Source of the DNA: Prorocentrum cordatum
Lineage: Eukaryota > Sar > Dinophyceae > Prorocentrales > Prorocentraceae
NCBI GenBank assembly: GCA_963575745.1
Contig: CAUYUJ010016294.1
Coordinates: forward strand, 38,633-102,632
Reading direction: 5' to 3'
DNA: 64,000 nucleotides
The translations under genes and the position numbers were made by a program. This document shows, piece after piece, positions 31,723-40,800 of this stretch (position 1 is its first letter; each line of letters starts with the position of its first letter). Below the pieces are notes generated by a model. The model did no database searches, had not been told where the DNA came from, and was given only the letters and a program-made list of their open reading frames with translations.

Positions 31723-32472
31723 GCCGGCACCTCGGGGGCAACTTGTAACTCTCCAGCCCGCGCCGGTGCCCAGCCTCGAGGCGCGCAGGGGCCTCAAGCG
31801 TGGGCTTCCAGATCGCCGGCGCGAGGGGGCGAGACTTCATGCGCAGCCTTTCAGGCTGTGGTGATCATGGAGCCAAGCACCATTGGACGGGGGGGGGCTT
31901 CTGAGCTGAGGAATGGTCGTAGGCCGACTCGTTCCCACTATTGAGGCGGATCAGAGGGCAGAGGAGGCGGACGACTATGACGACAGAGATGCAGAGGAGG
32001 CGGAGAGTAAACTCAGGATGCGTCAAACCCAGCCAAGATGAGAACCCCATTTGAGAACGCACAACCCTCCATCCGCATTTTTTCAAAGAAACAACAGCAC
32101 GAACGTACAAAACACCAAGGCGAGAACCTCATTTTGAAACCATCAATGTTGCACCCGTGTCGCTGTCGAAAGCTTCAAATTTCGAAGTCGCACGTTGTGC
32201 GGTGGTATCCAGCGAGACGCCTGGCCCGCCATAGCAATATTTCTCGTCGTGCGGCAGGGCAGGCTTATTCCCCAAACAATCCTTGCTCTCAGGGTGTCTT
32301 AACAGAAAGGAATTGGTTGGGTGCGTGGAGGATTCGCCACGCTCTGGCCCGTTGCCGCTTCTTTGGGTGCGTCGATGACTCGCCACGTTCCCGCCCGTTG
32401 CCGCGTGGGTGATCGGTGTATGCGCGTAATGTTCGTCGCCCGATTATTTCATGACTGGCGCAGCTGTTCTGC
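31723..32472. other. Unique spacer, no gene recognised
   Basis: Mixed sequence; a short repeat with TTGGGTGCGT and CGCCACG ... GCCCGTTGCCGC occurs twice at 32316-32405. No supportable gene. Confidence 0.45.
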
Positions 32473-33143
32473 CCCTTGTGGCCGCCTGACAGCCGTCGGA
32501 CAAGTAGAAGCCATCGTCAAAGAACCAAGTGTGCCCTCCCTCCTGCTCCTCCTGCTCCTCCCAGCGCCTGATACCTGCGGGTACTCAAGGTCGCTCAGCG
32601 GTCTCTGGCCACCTCCAGTCGCCCCGCAGGACGCACAATCCCATCGAGGAGGATGAGGAGAAGTGGATCAAGACCAATCGATTAAATGACCCAGCGTACG
32701 CATTGCGAATGACATTTTGGCGTGCCAGTGTTGAACTAACTGAAGCAGCCTGCTGCCGCCGAACTGAACTGTCCCAAGGTGGCTTTTGCCCCTCGAAGGC
32801 TCCAGCCCTGCGGAACTGACTCGCGCCCCCTCCTCGCCTGAGGGGCTCAACTCCGGCGAGGAAGCACGACTTGCGACCCACGCCGCACGCGCTGTCACGC
32901 CGGCGGGCGGAGCACGTGCGGTCACGCGGGGGAGGGGGTGTTAGGAGGGGGAGGTCGGGCACGCTGCTTTAAAACAGACAGCACTCGCTGTCACGCCAGC
33001 AGGCGGAGCGCGTGCGGTCACCAGGAAACTCCTCGAGGCACCATCTGGCCAGGATGCGACAAGACATCGTGTTCAGCATGCCTCCCCTCCGTGCGCCTCA
33101 AGTTTTGTCCTCCTCGGTCCATCACGCGATGAAGGGCACGCCT
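32473..33143. repeat. Segmental duplication, copy 1
   Basis: Matches 34496-35173. From CGTGCCAGTGTTGAAC (32721) to GAAGGGCACGCCT (33143) the two copies align without gaps at a constant 2,030-bp offset with very few mismatches (for example at the positions before GCGACCC and GAGGCACC). 32473-32720 is more diverged. The segment contains two copies of CGCTGTCACGCC ... GGCGGAGC ... GTGCGGTCAC, 97 bp apart. Confidence 0.85.
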
Positions 33144-33218
33144 GTCAAGCATACCCATACGACCACCCTTCGGGTGATAAGGAGGTTGTGGGGGTGGGGA
33201 GAGGGGGGGGGAACTAAC

Positions 33219-33612
33219 GTCTGACTCAATCGATCTCACAATCCATCTCACTCAACGGGACACCACGGGACACCACGGGACACTCGTCGATCTGACTATC
33301 GATCTGACTATCGATCTCACTATCGATCTCACTCAACGGGACACCACGGGACACCACGGGCCAACACGGGCCACCACGGGACACCGCGCGACACCTCTCG
33401 ATCTCACTATCGGTCTCACTATCGATCTCATTATTGATCTCACTCAACGGGACACCATAGGACACCACGGGACACCACATCGATCTCACTATCGATCTCA
33501 CTATCGATCTCACTCAAAGGGACACCACAAGACACCGCGGGACACCTGTCGATCTCACTATCGATCTCACTCAACGGGACACCACGGGACACCACGGGAC
33601 ACCGCGGGACAC
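33219..33612. repeat. Alternating CGATCTCACTAT and GGGACACCACG repeats
   Basis: Blocks of a 12-bp unit (CGATCTCACTAT) alternate with blocks of an 11-bp unit (GGGACACCACG), at least four alternations. Confidence 0.9.
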
Positions 33613-34012
33613 CGCGAGCCACCGCCGGACGGACGGACGGACGGGCGGGGGAGAATAATTTGTCTTGCCTTCGCCCTAGCAACGGCGAACACCAACACCA
33701 CGGGACACCACGGGACATCGCGGGACACCGCGAGCCACCGCCGGACGGGCGGGCGGGGGAGAATCATTTGTCTTGACTTCGCCCTAGCAACGGCGGACAC
33801 CACGGGACACCACGGGACACCGCGGAACACCGCGAGCCACCGCCGGACGGGCGGGCGGGCGGGAGGAATCATTTGTGTTGACTTCGCCCTAGCAACGGCG
33901 GGCACCACGGGACACCACGGGACACCACGGGACACCGCGGGATACCGCGAGCCACCGCCAGACGGGCGGGCGGGGGAGAATCATTTGTCTTGACTTCGCC
34001 CTAGCAACGGCG
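33585..34012. repeat. About 110-bp tandem repeat, four copies
   Basis: CGAGCCACCGCC starts at 33615, 33731, 33833 and 33948. Each copy contains GGACGGGCGGGCGGG, GAATCATTTGTCTTGACTTC and CCTAGCAACGGCG, with GGGACACCACG units at the junctions. Confidence 0.9.
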
Positions 34013-34508
34013 GGTTCATTCCTCTCGCGCGCCCACGCAACTTCGCCTCGCCCGCACGCACGACACGAACGAAACGAAACGATTTGCTGGTTGGGGGTCT
34101 TCGTTCCAATACGATCTCACCCCCCAACCTCCGAATCAAACATACGCATACTATGAAGGGGCTGTAAATGCTGGCCGGCATCTGCACAACCGATGGGCAA
34201 AGCTTGCTACTGCAGCCTTTCGACGTTTTCCAGGCGCACTGAAACTGGGCCAGGCTAATAACGAGTGTAATCTCGCAGAGGACGAAGAAGATGCACGCAC
34301 ACATTCACAGATCTCGGCCTGGCTCATCCCGAGCCCAAGATCGGGGTATACGCCCTCCTGGCTTGGCCAGCGATCCTGGGCCCCAAGTGGGCTTGCACAG
34401 GATCTGTGTATGCGCATCGTTCCCTTCGCCCCCGATGATTCCCCATATTCTAAGATAGGGTTCTTGTCATTACTCAGGCGCCTTCGAGCGCATCTGTTCT
34501 GCCCCTGA
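34005..34508 (+). CDS. Open frame without start codon, possible exon fragment
   Basis: A 167-codon plus-strand frame opens after a TAG at 34002-34004 and ends at TGA 34506-34508. From about codon 50 its composition looks protein-like: QTYAYYEGAVNAGRHLHNRW, AKLATAAFRRFPGALKLGQ, NNECNLAEDEEDARTHSQIS, SWLGQRSWAPSGLAQDLC. There is no ATG until late in the frame, so it would be an internal exon or a fragment. A minus-strand frame (33981-34304) overlaps. No family recognised; the 3' end runs into the duplicated segment. Confidence 0.3.
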   Translation, partial: QRRVHSSRAPTQLRLARTHDTNETKRFAGWGSSFQYDLTPQPPNQTYAYYEGAVNAGRHLHNRWAKLATAAFRRFPGALKLGQANNECNLAEDEEDARTHSQISAWLIPSPRSGYTPSWLGQRSWAPSGLAQDLCMRIVPFAPDDSPYSKIGFLSLLRRLRAHLFCP

Positions 34509-35173
34509 TGGCCGCCTGCCAGCCGTCGGACAAGTACAAGCCATCGTCAAAGGCCCAGTGCGCCCTCCCCCCATCTCCTCCTGCTCCTCCCCTCCATGCC
34601 AAACCCTGATACCCGCGGTTCCTCAAGGTCTCTCGGCAGCCACTGGTCACCTCTGGACTCCAGTCGCCCCGCGTCGAGGAGGATACGGAGGAGTGGATCA
34701 AGAACAAGACATTCATGTACCAAGTGTGCGCATTGCGAATGAAATTTTGGCGTGCCAGTGTTGAACTAACTGAAGCAGCCTGCTGCCGCCGAACTGAACT
34801 GTCCCAAGGTGGCTTTTGCCCCTCGAAGGCTCCAGCCCTGCGGAACTGACTCGCGCCCCCTCCTCGCCTGAGGGGCTCAACTCCGGCGAGGAAGCACGAC
34901 CTGCGACCCACGCCGCACGCGCTGTCACGCCGGCGGGCGGAGCACGTGCGGTCACGCGGGGGAGGGGGTGTTAGGAGGGGGAGGTCGGGCACGCTGCTTT
35001 AAAACAGACAGCACTCGCTGTCACGCCAGCAGGCGGAGCGCGTGCGGTCACCAGGAAACTCCTTGAGGCACCATCTGGCCAGGATGCGACAAGACATCGT
35101 GTTCAGCATGCCTCCCCTCCGTGCGCCTCAAGTTTTGTCCTCCTCGGTCCATCACGCGATGAAGGGCACGCCT
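34496..35173. repeat. Segmental duplication, copy 2
   Basis: Direct repeat of 32473-33143 (see there). The last 420 bp are nearly identical. Confidence 0.85.
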
Positions 35174-35197
35174 TGGCTGGGGAAGAGCTCAGAATCA

Positions 35198-35345
35198 CGC
35201 TGCACGCGCTGTCACGCCGGCGGGCGGAGCACGTGCGGTCACGCGGGGGAAGCGTTTCAGGAGGGGGAGGTCGGGCACGCTGCTTTAAAACAGACAGCAC
35301 TCGCTCTCACGTAAGCAGGCGGAGCATGTGCGGCCACCAGGAAGC
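35198..35345. repeat. Third partial copy of the duplicated segment
   Basis: Repeats GCACGCGCTGTCACGCCGGC, GAGGTCGGGCACGCTGC, TTTAAAACAGACAGCACTCG and CCACCAGGAAGCTCC from copies 1 and 2, with more differences. Confidence 0.8.
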
Positions 35346-35640
35346 TCCTCGAGGGTATCGTGGCTACGCCCTCCTCGTGGCACGCTCTGGCCAAGACGCG
35401 AAAAGACAAAAACACGTCTCGGATTCATAGAGTGGCAGATCGAACGGAAAGCATCAAGAATGCACATGCTGAGAGCATGCACCAGATCAACCGTTTGGAT
35501 CTGGAGGGCCGCATTTTGATGGTCTGCTCATCCGCCCTGCAGGTGGGGAGCACACTGGCCCCGGTAGCGAGCGCCGGATGCTCGAGGGGGTCTCTGCCGC
35601 TGCCGCCCCTCTTCCCGCAAGGGGAGCGCTCAAAACTCCA
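35346..35640. other. Spacer, no gene recognised
   Basis: Mixed sequence with short overlapping frames. Confidence 0.5.
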
Positions 35641-35850
35641 AGTTCGGCCGCGCGAAGCAGCCGTCGGGCCAAACTGGCTTTTAATTTTGAAAGCTGGTTT
35701 TTGAATTCGACATATTCGGCCGCGTGAAGCAGCCGTCGGCCAAACTGGTTTTTAATCTTAAGAAACTGTTTTTTTGAATTCGAAAAACTGGTTTTTGAAT
35801 TCAAAAATGGGTTTCTGAATTCAGGAACAGCATTTTTTGGGAGTTCAAAA
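35641..35850. repeat. CGGCCGCG and TTTTTGAATTC repeats
   Basis: CGGCCGCG-GAAGCAGCCGTCGG-CCAAACTGG occurs at 35647 and 35720. Then TGGTTTTTGAATTC motifs follow, including the 16-bp perfect palindrome TTTTTGAATTCAAAAA near 35791. Confidence 0.75.
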
Positions 35851-35854
35851 ACCA

Positions 35855-36130
35855 GTGACCCCGAGAGCGGAAGACGAGGTGAGGAGGGAGGCGGCCACCC
35901 AACCCCGAGACCCCAGGACGTCCTTGGATTTTTGGTGTGGGAGCGTCATTCTTCCCATAGCGAAGCCATCGAAACCCAAGAAACCTAGGGCACCCTGGAG
36001 GCAACAGGGTGTTTCTTGGCATGGGTCTCCGCTGTAGGCTGTGTGAAACAGTTTTCGGGCCACGCTAGCAGACAGTGACCCCGAGAGCGCAAGACGAGGC
36101 GAGAGGGAGGGAGGCGGCCACTCGCGAACG
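35855..36130. repeat. Short direct duplication (about 220-bp offset)
   Basis: GTGACCCCGAGAGCG-AAGACGAGG-GAG ... GGAGGCGGCCAC appears at about 35856 and 36075. Confidence 0.75.
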
Positions 36131-36469
36131 ACGTCTCTTGCTGCCTTCAGCTCGACTTTTAGGGCTGCAGAAGCTCGACCAACATCCTGAAGAACCCATG
36201 GGAGCCGAAACCTGCTCGTATACCCGGGAGTGGCCGACAATGAAAAGCCCCGAGGCCCTGGACTGCCAGCCCGAGCTTCTACAGACTTCAGAACCCCTAA
36301 GAGCCTGTTATTCAAGACAGCGCTGGCTCCCCGCAAAACCAGGCGGGACCGAGACCGACACCCTAGCCTCAGACGCCTTCAGAACCGAAGCTGATACCCC
36401 TGGAACCCTTGCATGGCCCACTTCTGGAAGCGCCCACGCTAAGCTGCCCCGATACGCAACACGCGACAC
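36131..36469. other. Spacer, no gene recognised
   Basis: Pro/Glu-rich frames; degenerate short repeats of CCGANACC/CCTGGAACC. Nothing recognisable. Confidence 0.4.
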
Positions 36470-36630
36470 GTAGCGTATTGAGACAGAGCCCAACACGTAG
36501 ACTGAACACGCAGGTCTGACGCGATACGTTCGCCAAAACGTGGGCCAATACGTTGAGCCAACACGCAACGTATTGACATGGACGTTTTGAACACGGCACG
36601 CGTTGCGCATCAAAACGGGCGTATCGAGGC
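36470..36630. repeat. ACACG/ACGTATTG minisatellite with hairpin
   Basis: Repeats of CAACACGCAACGTATTG-like sequence. CAATACGTTG (36546-36555) and CAACGTATTG (36566-36575) form a perfect 10-bp-arm inverted repeat with a 10-bp loop. Confidence 0.65.
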
Positions 36631-37249
36631 AGCTAAGCGCCCAAGCAGTCGGGGGGCGCCCCTCTCCAACGAGCCGTTGGGTCTGCTCCACGTTGGCGAA
36701 CCCCCGACTCGCTGCGTCGAGGTCTCGATGCTGGCTGTCGAGTGCCCGCGGGCCGAGGAGGCGCAGGTGGGGCATCCGTGCCTTAAGGGTGCGAACATGG
36801 ACAGTGGGGCACTGTACAGGTCCACAGCTGCCCGATTGCTCCAGAAGGGGGTGTCGTGCGTATGTGCAGACGGGCGCGAGGTCAGTTTGGCTGAGGAGGA
36901 GGAGGCGGAGGAGGAGTTCAGTACCCAAGCCCTTCGAGATCGCCTATGTGCAATAGGAAGGGGGAGGAGGAGGAGGGGGAGGAGGAGGAGGAGGACGAGG
37001 AGGAGGAGGAGGAGGAGGGGAGGAGGAGGGAGGAGCAGGAGGAGCAGGAGGAGGAGGGAGGAGGAGGAGGAGGAGGAGGAGGAGGAGGAGGAGGAGGAGG
37101 AGGAGGAGGGAGGAGGAGGAGGAGGAGGAGGAGCGGCGGTAGGACCCGCAGCGAGGCGCCGTCACGTCGACCGCACACGCCCTCTGCGGCGGCCAGCACA
37201 CCCCTGCCATTGGGCATCGCTTCGTTTGGCGGCGCGCACGAGGGCGTGA
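36578..37249 (+). CDS. Hypothetical frame, only first ~125 codons plausible
   Basis: A 223-codon plus frame. The first part has ordinary composition (QNGRIEAAKRPSSRG, EPLGLLHVGEPPTRCVEVSM, DSGALYRSTAARLLQKGVSC, EVSLAEEEEAEEEFSTQALR) before running into a GGA tract at 36958. It may be an exon of a gene invaded by repeats, or chance. No family recognised. Confidence 0.25.
   Translation: MDVLNTARVAHQNGRIEAAKRPSSRGAPLSNEPLGLLHVGEPPTRCVEVSMLAVECPRAEEAQVGHPCLKGANMDSGALYRSTAARLLQKGVSCVCADGREVSLAEEEEAEEEFSTQALRDRLCAIGRGRRRRGRRRRRTRRRRRRRGGGGRSRRSRRRREEEEEEEEEEEEEEEEEGGGGGGGGAAVGPAARRRHVDRTRPLRRPAHPCHWASLRLAARTRA
36958..37135. repeat. GGA-rich tract
   Basis: Nearly pure GGA from 37057 to 37132. Confidence 0.95.
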
Positions 37250-37452
37250 CGCGACAGGCGCGGCCTTGTAAGACGCCTGGGGGGCTTCCAAGAGGGTACG
37301 GGGCTCCTTAGACGCCCACCCAACCTCGAAGAAGTCCTCCTGGGAGCGTCCGGGCGCTTCTGAGAAGGCCCCTGCCTTCTCAGAAGCCCCCCCCGCTTCC
37401 TCAGAAGTCCCCCCCCCTTTTGCGCGCCGCCACCCCTTTTGCGCGCCGCCAA
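37136..37452. other. GC-rich spacer, no gene recognised
   Basis: Includes CTTCTGAGAAGGCC and TTTTGCGCGCCGCCA repeats (37425, 37438, 37612). No gene. Confidence 0.5.
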
Positions 37453-37550
37453 ACGAGGGAGGAGGAGGAGGAGGAGGAGAGGGAGGAGGAGGAGGAGGAG
37501 GAGGAGGAGGAGGAGGAGGAGGAGGAGGAGGAGGAGGAGGAGGAGGAGTA
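37453..37550. repeat. GGA microsatellite
   Basis: GGA repeats ending at GTACACGAAAC. Confidence 0.95.
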
Positions 37551-37659
37551 CACGAAACTCTTTCTGGTGATCCAGTCAAGCAGGTTGGAACACCAGGAGT
37601 TCCCCGCCCCCCTTTTGCGCGCCGCCAGCTCGTGGGCGGGCGCTGCGGCCGGGAACTTT

Positions 37660-37955
37660 TGCTCCGCGTGGCGCGGCGGCGGCCCCGGCGACGCGCTGCG
37701 CCCGGCCAGCGGACGGCGCGTCGCTCCGCTCCGCGGGGCCGAAGCGCTCGGACAAAGCCTGGGACGTAGGCGCTGGGCGGCCCGGGAGGGCTCCTCCTCC
37801 TCCCCCTCCTCCTCCTCCCCCTCCTCCTCCTCCCCCTCCTCCTCCTCCTCCCCCTCCACCTCCTCCTCCTTCTCCCCCCGCGTGTCGCGCCGACGCGTGG
37901 TGGGCCAGAGTCGGCGTCGCGACCCGCTGTCCCAAAGTTCCCGACCGTAGTCCCC
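37660..37955 (+). repeat. Dispersed repeat family E, copy split by a TCC tract
   Basis: GGCGCGTCGCTCCGCTCCGC, GGGACGTAGGCGCTGGG, GTGGTGGGCCAGAGTCGGCG and CCCAAAGTTCCCGACCGTAG match 59518-59670 in order. Here a TCC tract (about 37789-37875) separates the two halves; the 59.5 kb copy has none. Confidence 0.7.
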
Positions 37956-38290
37956 AAACCGTAATCACACAGGCGTTGCCATTCATGTTGGCCCCCCTTC
38001 TGTCACAGGAGAGCCCTGATATGGACCCCCTCTGTCACAGAAGGGCTCGATGTGCGTGTTCTTCTGCCGTGGGAGCTCCCGCTACGACTGGAGACGATAG
38101 ACGCGGGGGGGCGAAGGAGCGTGCATCTCTCGTGCTCACTCAGGGCTCCGCTGGGCCCCTCTGGGGCCCCGAAGGTGAAAGAAAAGTGCACCTCCCTTCG
38201 CCCCCCCCCGCTCATCGCCCCCCCTCCCACTTTTCGGGCGTCGGCGGGGCTGGTGCCCGGGCCCTCCCCCTGCCTCTCCCCCTCCCACCC
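37956..38290. other. Spacer, no gene recognised
   Basis: GC-rich sequence; the direct repeat CTCTGTCACAG/TTCTGTCACAG occurs at 37998 and 38030. No gene. Confidence 0.45.
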
Positions 38291-38398
38291 CGCCTCTCCC
38301 TCCCTCCTCCTCCTCCTCCTCCTCTTGCTCCTCCTCCTCCTCTTCCTCCTCCTCCTCCTCCTCCTCCTCCTCCCCCTCCTCCTCCCCCTCCGCCCTTT
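38291..38398. repeat. TCC microsatellite
   Basis: TCC/CTC repeats between two copies of TTTCGGGCGTCGGCGGGGCTGG (38229 and 38397). Confidence 0.9.
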
Positions 38399-38600
38399 CG
38401 GGCGTCGGCGGGGCTGGGTTTAGAGGGACCTGCCTTTAATAATGTTTGCTGGGGGACGCCGCCCCCGCCCCATTCTACGAACCAGAACTTCCGCCACCCA
38501 ACGTAAGAGCAGTTGCAGCAGACCTGGTTTGGCGAGTCTGGCCGATCTGTTGGGGCTTCGAGGCCCAATCACTAACTGGCTGGCTCACCCGCCGAGATGA

Positions 38601-38776
38601 GCATAAACATAAAATTTTGGCGCTCCGCGCAGATTTCTTGGATCTGCGCTGGACCCCCCTCCCTGGCGCGCGGAGTGCACCCGCGGCGGCGCCGGAGTCG
38701 CCGCCGCCAGGGCCCGGCGCGGATCCAAGAAACCCGCGCGGAGCGCCACAGCGCCACAGGCTTCTGCTTGTGGCGT
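38601..38776. mobile_element. Foldback element, family A, copy 2
   Basis: Arms TGGCGCTCCGCGCAGATTTC-TTGGATCTGCGC and, in reverse complement, TGGCGCTCCGCGCGGGTTTC-TTGGATCCGCGC around a GGCGGCGCCGGAGTC centre. It is the cleanest of the three copies. Confidence 0.75.
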
Positions 38777-39019
38777 GCTTCTTCTCCTTCAATGAGTGAT
38801 GGGCTGTGCCACGGCGCCAGTGTGCCGGGGGGAACAAAAGGGGGGATAGCAACGGGTAGGGTAGAGAATCAGCTCACGCGGCTGATTTTCCCAGCGCCTC
38901 CCAGCGCCGGGAGGCGCCCATGCATCGAGGCATGGGCCTGGCGGCGGGGCCGAAACCGGCTTCCTGCAGCAGATTTCGCCAACCCCCCTTTTCCCTATCC
39001 CCCCCCCTCGCAGGCCCAC
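38777..39019. other. Spacer, no gene recognised
   Basis: GC-rich sequence with overlapping frames on both strands and no domain. Confidence 0.4.
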
Positions 39020-39796
39020 TCACAGGCTCAGGGGCACGCCCGCCTGCAGAGCGCCCCACAGCGCCTCGCGGGAGACCCGCGGCACTGCCCGCGGCGCCCC
39101 GCTGGGGCCGCAGGCTCCCTCGGGCTGCCCCGGGCGGTCCTCGCCGACCGGCCAGGCAGGGCTCGCGAGGGGCTCGGCGGCGCCGCGGCCGCGCGGGGCG
39201 AGCGCGCGGGGCGGAGCGCCGAGGCCCGCGAGGCACAGCTCGGAGGGCCACGGGGTCGCAGGCTCGAGGGCCCTGGACCGAGCGCTGCGCTGCGTGCGGC
39301 TCGGGGGCTTGCCTGGTGTCGAGGAGCAAACAGGGGCACGGAGGCATAAGCTCTCGGAGGTGCGCGCGGATTGCTCGGATCGGCGCCGACCCCCTGGTGG
39401 CGCCGCCCCTGGCGCCGCCCCTGGCGCGCTCCGCGCGCCAGGGAGGGGTGTCCGGCGCCGATTCAAGGAATTTGCGCGGACCTCCAAGAATTTGCGATCA
39501 TGCCTTTTTTTGTTCCTGCATGGTGGACTGGTCAGCTCCTGCCGGATCTCCTGCGGCCCATGGGCGAACTTGCAGGTCGCCCGCTTGCACCGGCCGCGGA
39601 GGAACGACCTGCACATGTGCATGCAGCGGAAGTCGGGGGCCTTCTTCAGCTCCAACACCGAGTGCGCGTAATCGCACGCGCTGCCTTGACGACATCTGCC
39701 TTCGGGGAAGAATGCGCACAATTTCGTCTTGCGCAAATGCACGGCAAGGTTCCCGCTTGTAGGTGCCTCGACATGGGCCCTGAGTGCAGTACGCAT
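39020..39796 (-). CDS. Tandem CCCH zinc-finger protein, interrupted at its 3' side
   Basis: The frame has 258 codons from an ATG at 39794-39796. Residues about 22-46 give KTKLCAFFPEGRCRQGSACD-YAH (C-x7-C-x5-C-x3-H) and residues about 57-79 give MCRSFLRGRCKRATCKFAHG (C-x7-C-x4-C-x3-H), two CCCH fingers of the RNA-binding type. Only about 39505-39796 is credible: the rest runs through foldback element copy 3 (39343-39504) and then GC-rich sequence. A weak spliced-leader match lies 62 nt upstream. This may be a retroposed, element-interrupted copy of a cellular gene; proteins of this type bind RNA and regulate transcript stability or processing. Confidence 0.65.
   Translation of the reverse strand: MRTALRAHVEAPTSGNLAVHLRKTKLCAFFPEGRCRQGSACDYAHSVLELKKAPDFRCMHMCRSFLRGRCKRATCKFAHGPQEIRQELTSPPCRNKKRHDRKFLEVRANSLNRRRTPLPGARSAPGAAPGAAPPGGRRRSEQSARTSESLCLRAPVCSSTPGKPPSRTQRSARSRALEPATPWPSELCLAGLGAPPRALAPRGRGAAEPLASPAWPVGEDRPGQPEGACGPSGAPRAVPRVSREALWGALQAGVPLSL
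39343..39504. mobile_element. Foldback element, family A, copy 3
   Basis: Arms GGCATAAGCTCTCGGAGGTG-CGCGCGGATT and, in reverse complement, GGCATGATCGCAAATTCTTG-GAGGTCCGCGC; both then reach GAATCGGCGCCG-like sequence. It lies inside the zinc-finger reading frame, just after the second finger. Confidence 0.65.
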
Positions 39797-39857
39797 GGAA
39801 AACTATGTGCCGAATCGTTGGCGGCGAGCTGGACTTGGCCCTTCAGTCGGAAGGGCG

Positions 39858-39879
39858 ACTAGGTCCTAAATCGCTACGG
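39858..39879 (-). other. Weak spliced-leader-like match upstream of the zinc-finger frame
   Basis: The minus strand reads T-CCGTAGCGATTTAGGACCTAG, 16 of 21 matches to the spliced leader. It lies 62 nt upstream of the ATG at 39796. The similarity alone could occur by chance in this window; its position is what makes it interesting. Confidence 0.35.
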
Positions 39880-40017
39880 AAGGGGAAGTACGAGCAGGAA
39901 AATCTGCTACGACTGCATTGCCATTGACTTCGCTCACGGCTTTCCTGTCACCTCGTTGGGTGACTCCTCTTGGACATTGGCAGGTACAGTCACCGTGCTA
40001 TCATCAGGAGTGCTGAA

Positions 40018-40794
40018 TCAGGAGCTAAGGGGCTTTTCTGGCCATGTTGAGTCCCGCTCTCGTATAGGTCCACCAACCCAGAACCAAGGAGCGGTCCAAG
40101 AACCAGAGCCCCGCCTGAGCCCAAACCGGTCCTTATCTCGGCGACTTGACTGTAGGAGTGCAACCAAGAGGAGGATAAGGCACATAAGAAGAGGATACGT
40201 GCACCCAAGAAGGCGGATGAAGTGGAGCACAGACGGTCTGGGGGCGAGGGTGATGAGGCCAAGGACTAGGCGTAAGAAGAGAATGATGTGGCGGAGGCAG
40301 AGATGTTGCAGACCGATCTTGTAGCTTTGCTTGGAGTCGGGGAGGAGGAGGAGGAGGGGGATGCGGGAATGTAGTGGGGAGGACGATGAGGGTTGACAAC
40401 GATGAAGGCTGCGGGCAGGGGCAAGAGCATGACGTTCATGGTGATGATGCTCATGACCATCATGATCAGGATGATCATTGTGTTGTGATGGCATTAGCAA
40501 GTCAATGGTAAAGATGGTGGTGATAATGTAGACGCCGATGACATGGTTGAAGATGACGAGCGCTGCAAGCGAAACCAGCGTGCGAGAACTATGTAGGAGC
40601 GCTTGGCCCTGCCACGCGACGCGCGCTCCACGAAGGGTGCATCGAGTTGCACGGCCCAGATTGCTTTGTGGCAGCCATGCTGGCCTCGGGAACTCGCCTG
40701 CGCTTTCGCAGCCGCGGGCAGAGTCGACTGCAGCCTCCTCGCGGTGCCTCGCGCGCTCGCTGCAGGCTCCCGGGGGGTGGGCACCCGCACGCAA
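40018..40794 (-). CDS. Doubtful hydrophobic/His-rich frame
   Basis: A 258-codon minus frame with hydrophobic stretches (LVIFNHVIGVYIITTIFTID and LILLLVALL) around a His-rich segment (HDGHEHHHHERH) that simply translates an ATG/GATG-rich stretch at 40425-40485. On the opposite strand 40150-40376 reads QEEDKAHKKRIRAPKKADEV and MLQTDLVALLGVGEEEEEGD with two stops. At least one is a shadow; neither is convincing. Confidence 0.15.
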   Translation of the reverse strand: MRAGAHPPGACSERARHREEAAVDSARGCESAGEFPRPAWLPQSNLGRATRCTLRGARVAWQGQALLHSSRTLVSLAALVIFNHVIGVYIITTIFTIDLLMPSQHNDHPDHDGHEHHHHERHALAPARSLHRCQPSSSSPLHSRIPLLLLLPDSKQSYKIGLQHLCLRHIILFLRLVLGLITLAPRPSVLHFIRLLGCTYPLLMCLILLLVALLQSSRRDKDRFGLRRGSGSWTAPWFWVGGPIRERDSTWPEKPLSS

Positions 40795-40800
40795 AGACTG

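Noticed and set aside
36546-36575. CAATACGTTG/CAACGTATTG hairpin as a terminator
   Set aside because: It lies in a minisatellite with related motifs, and no gene ends there; intrinsic terminators are not expected in this organism.
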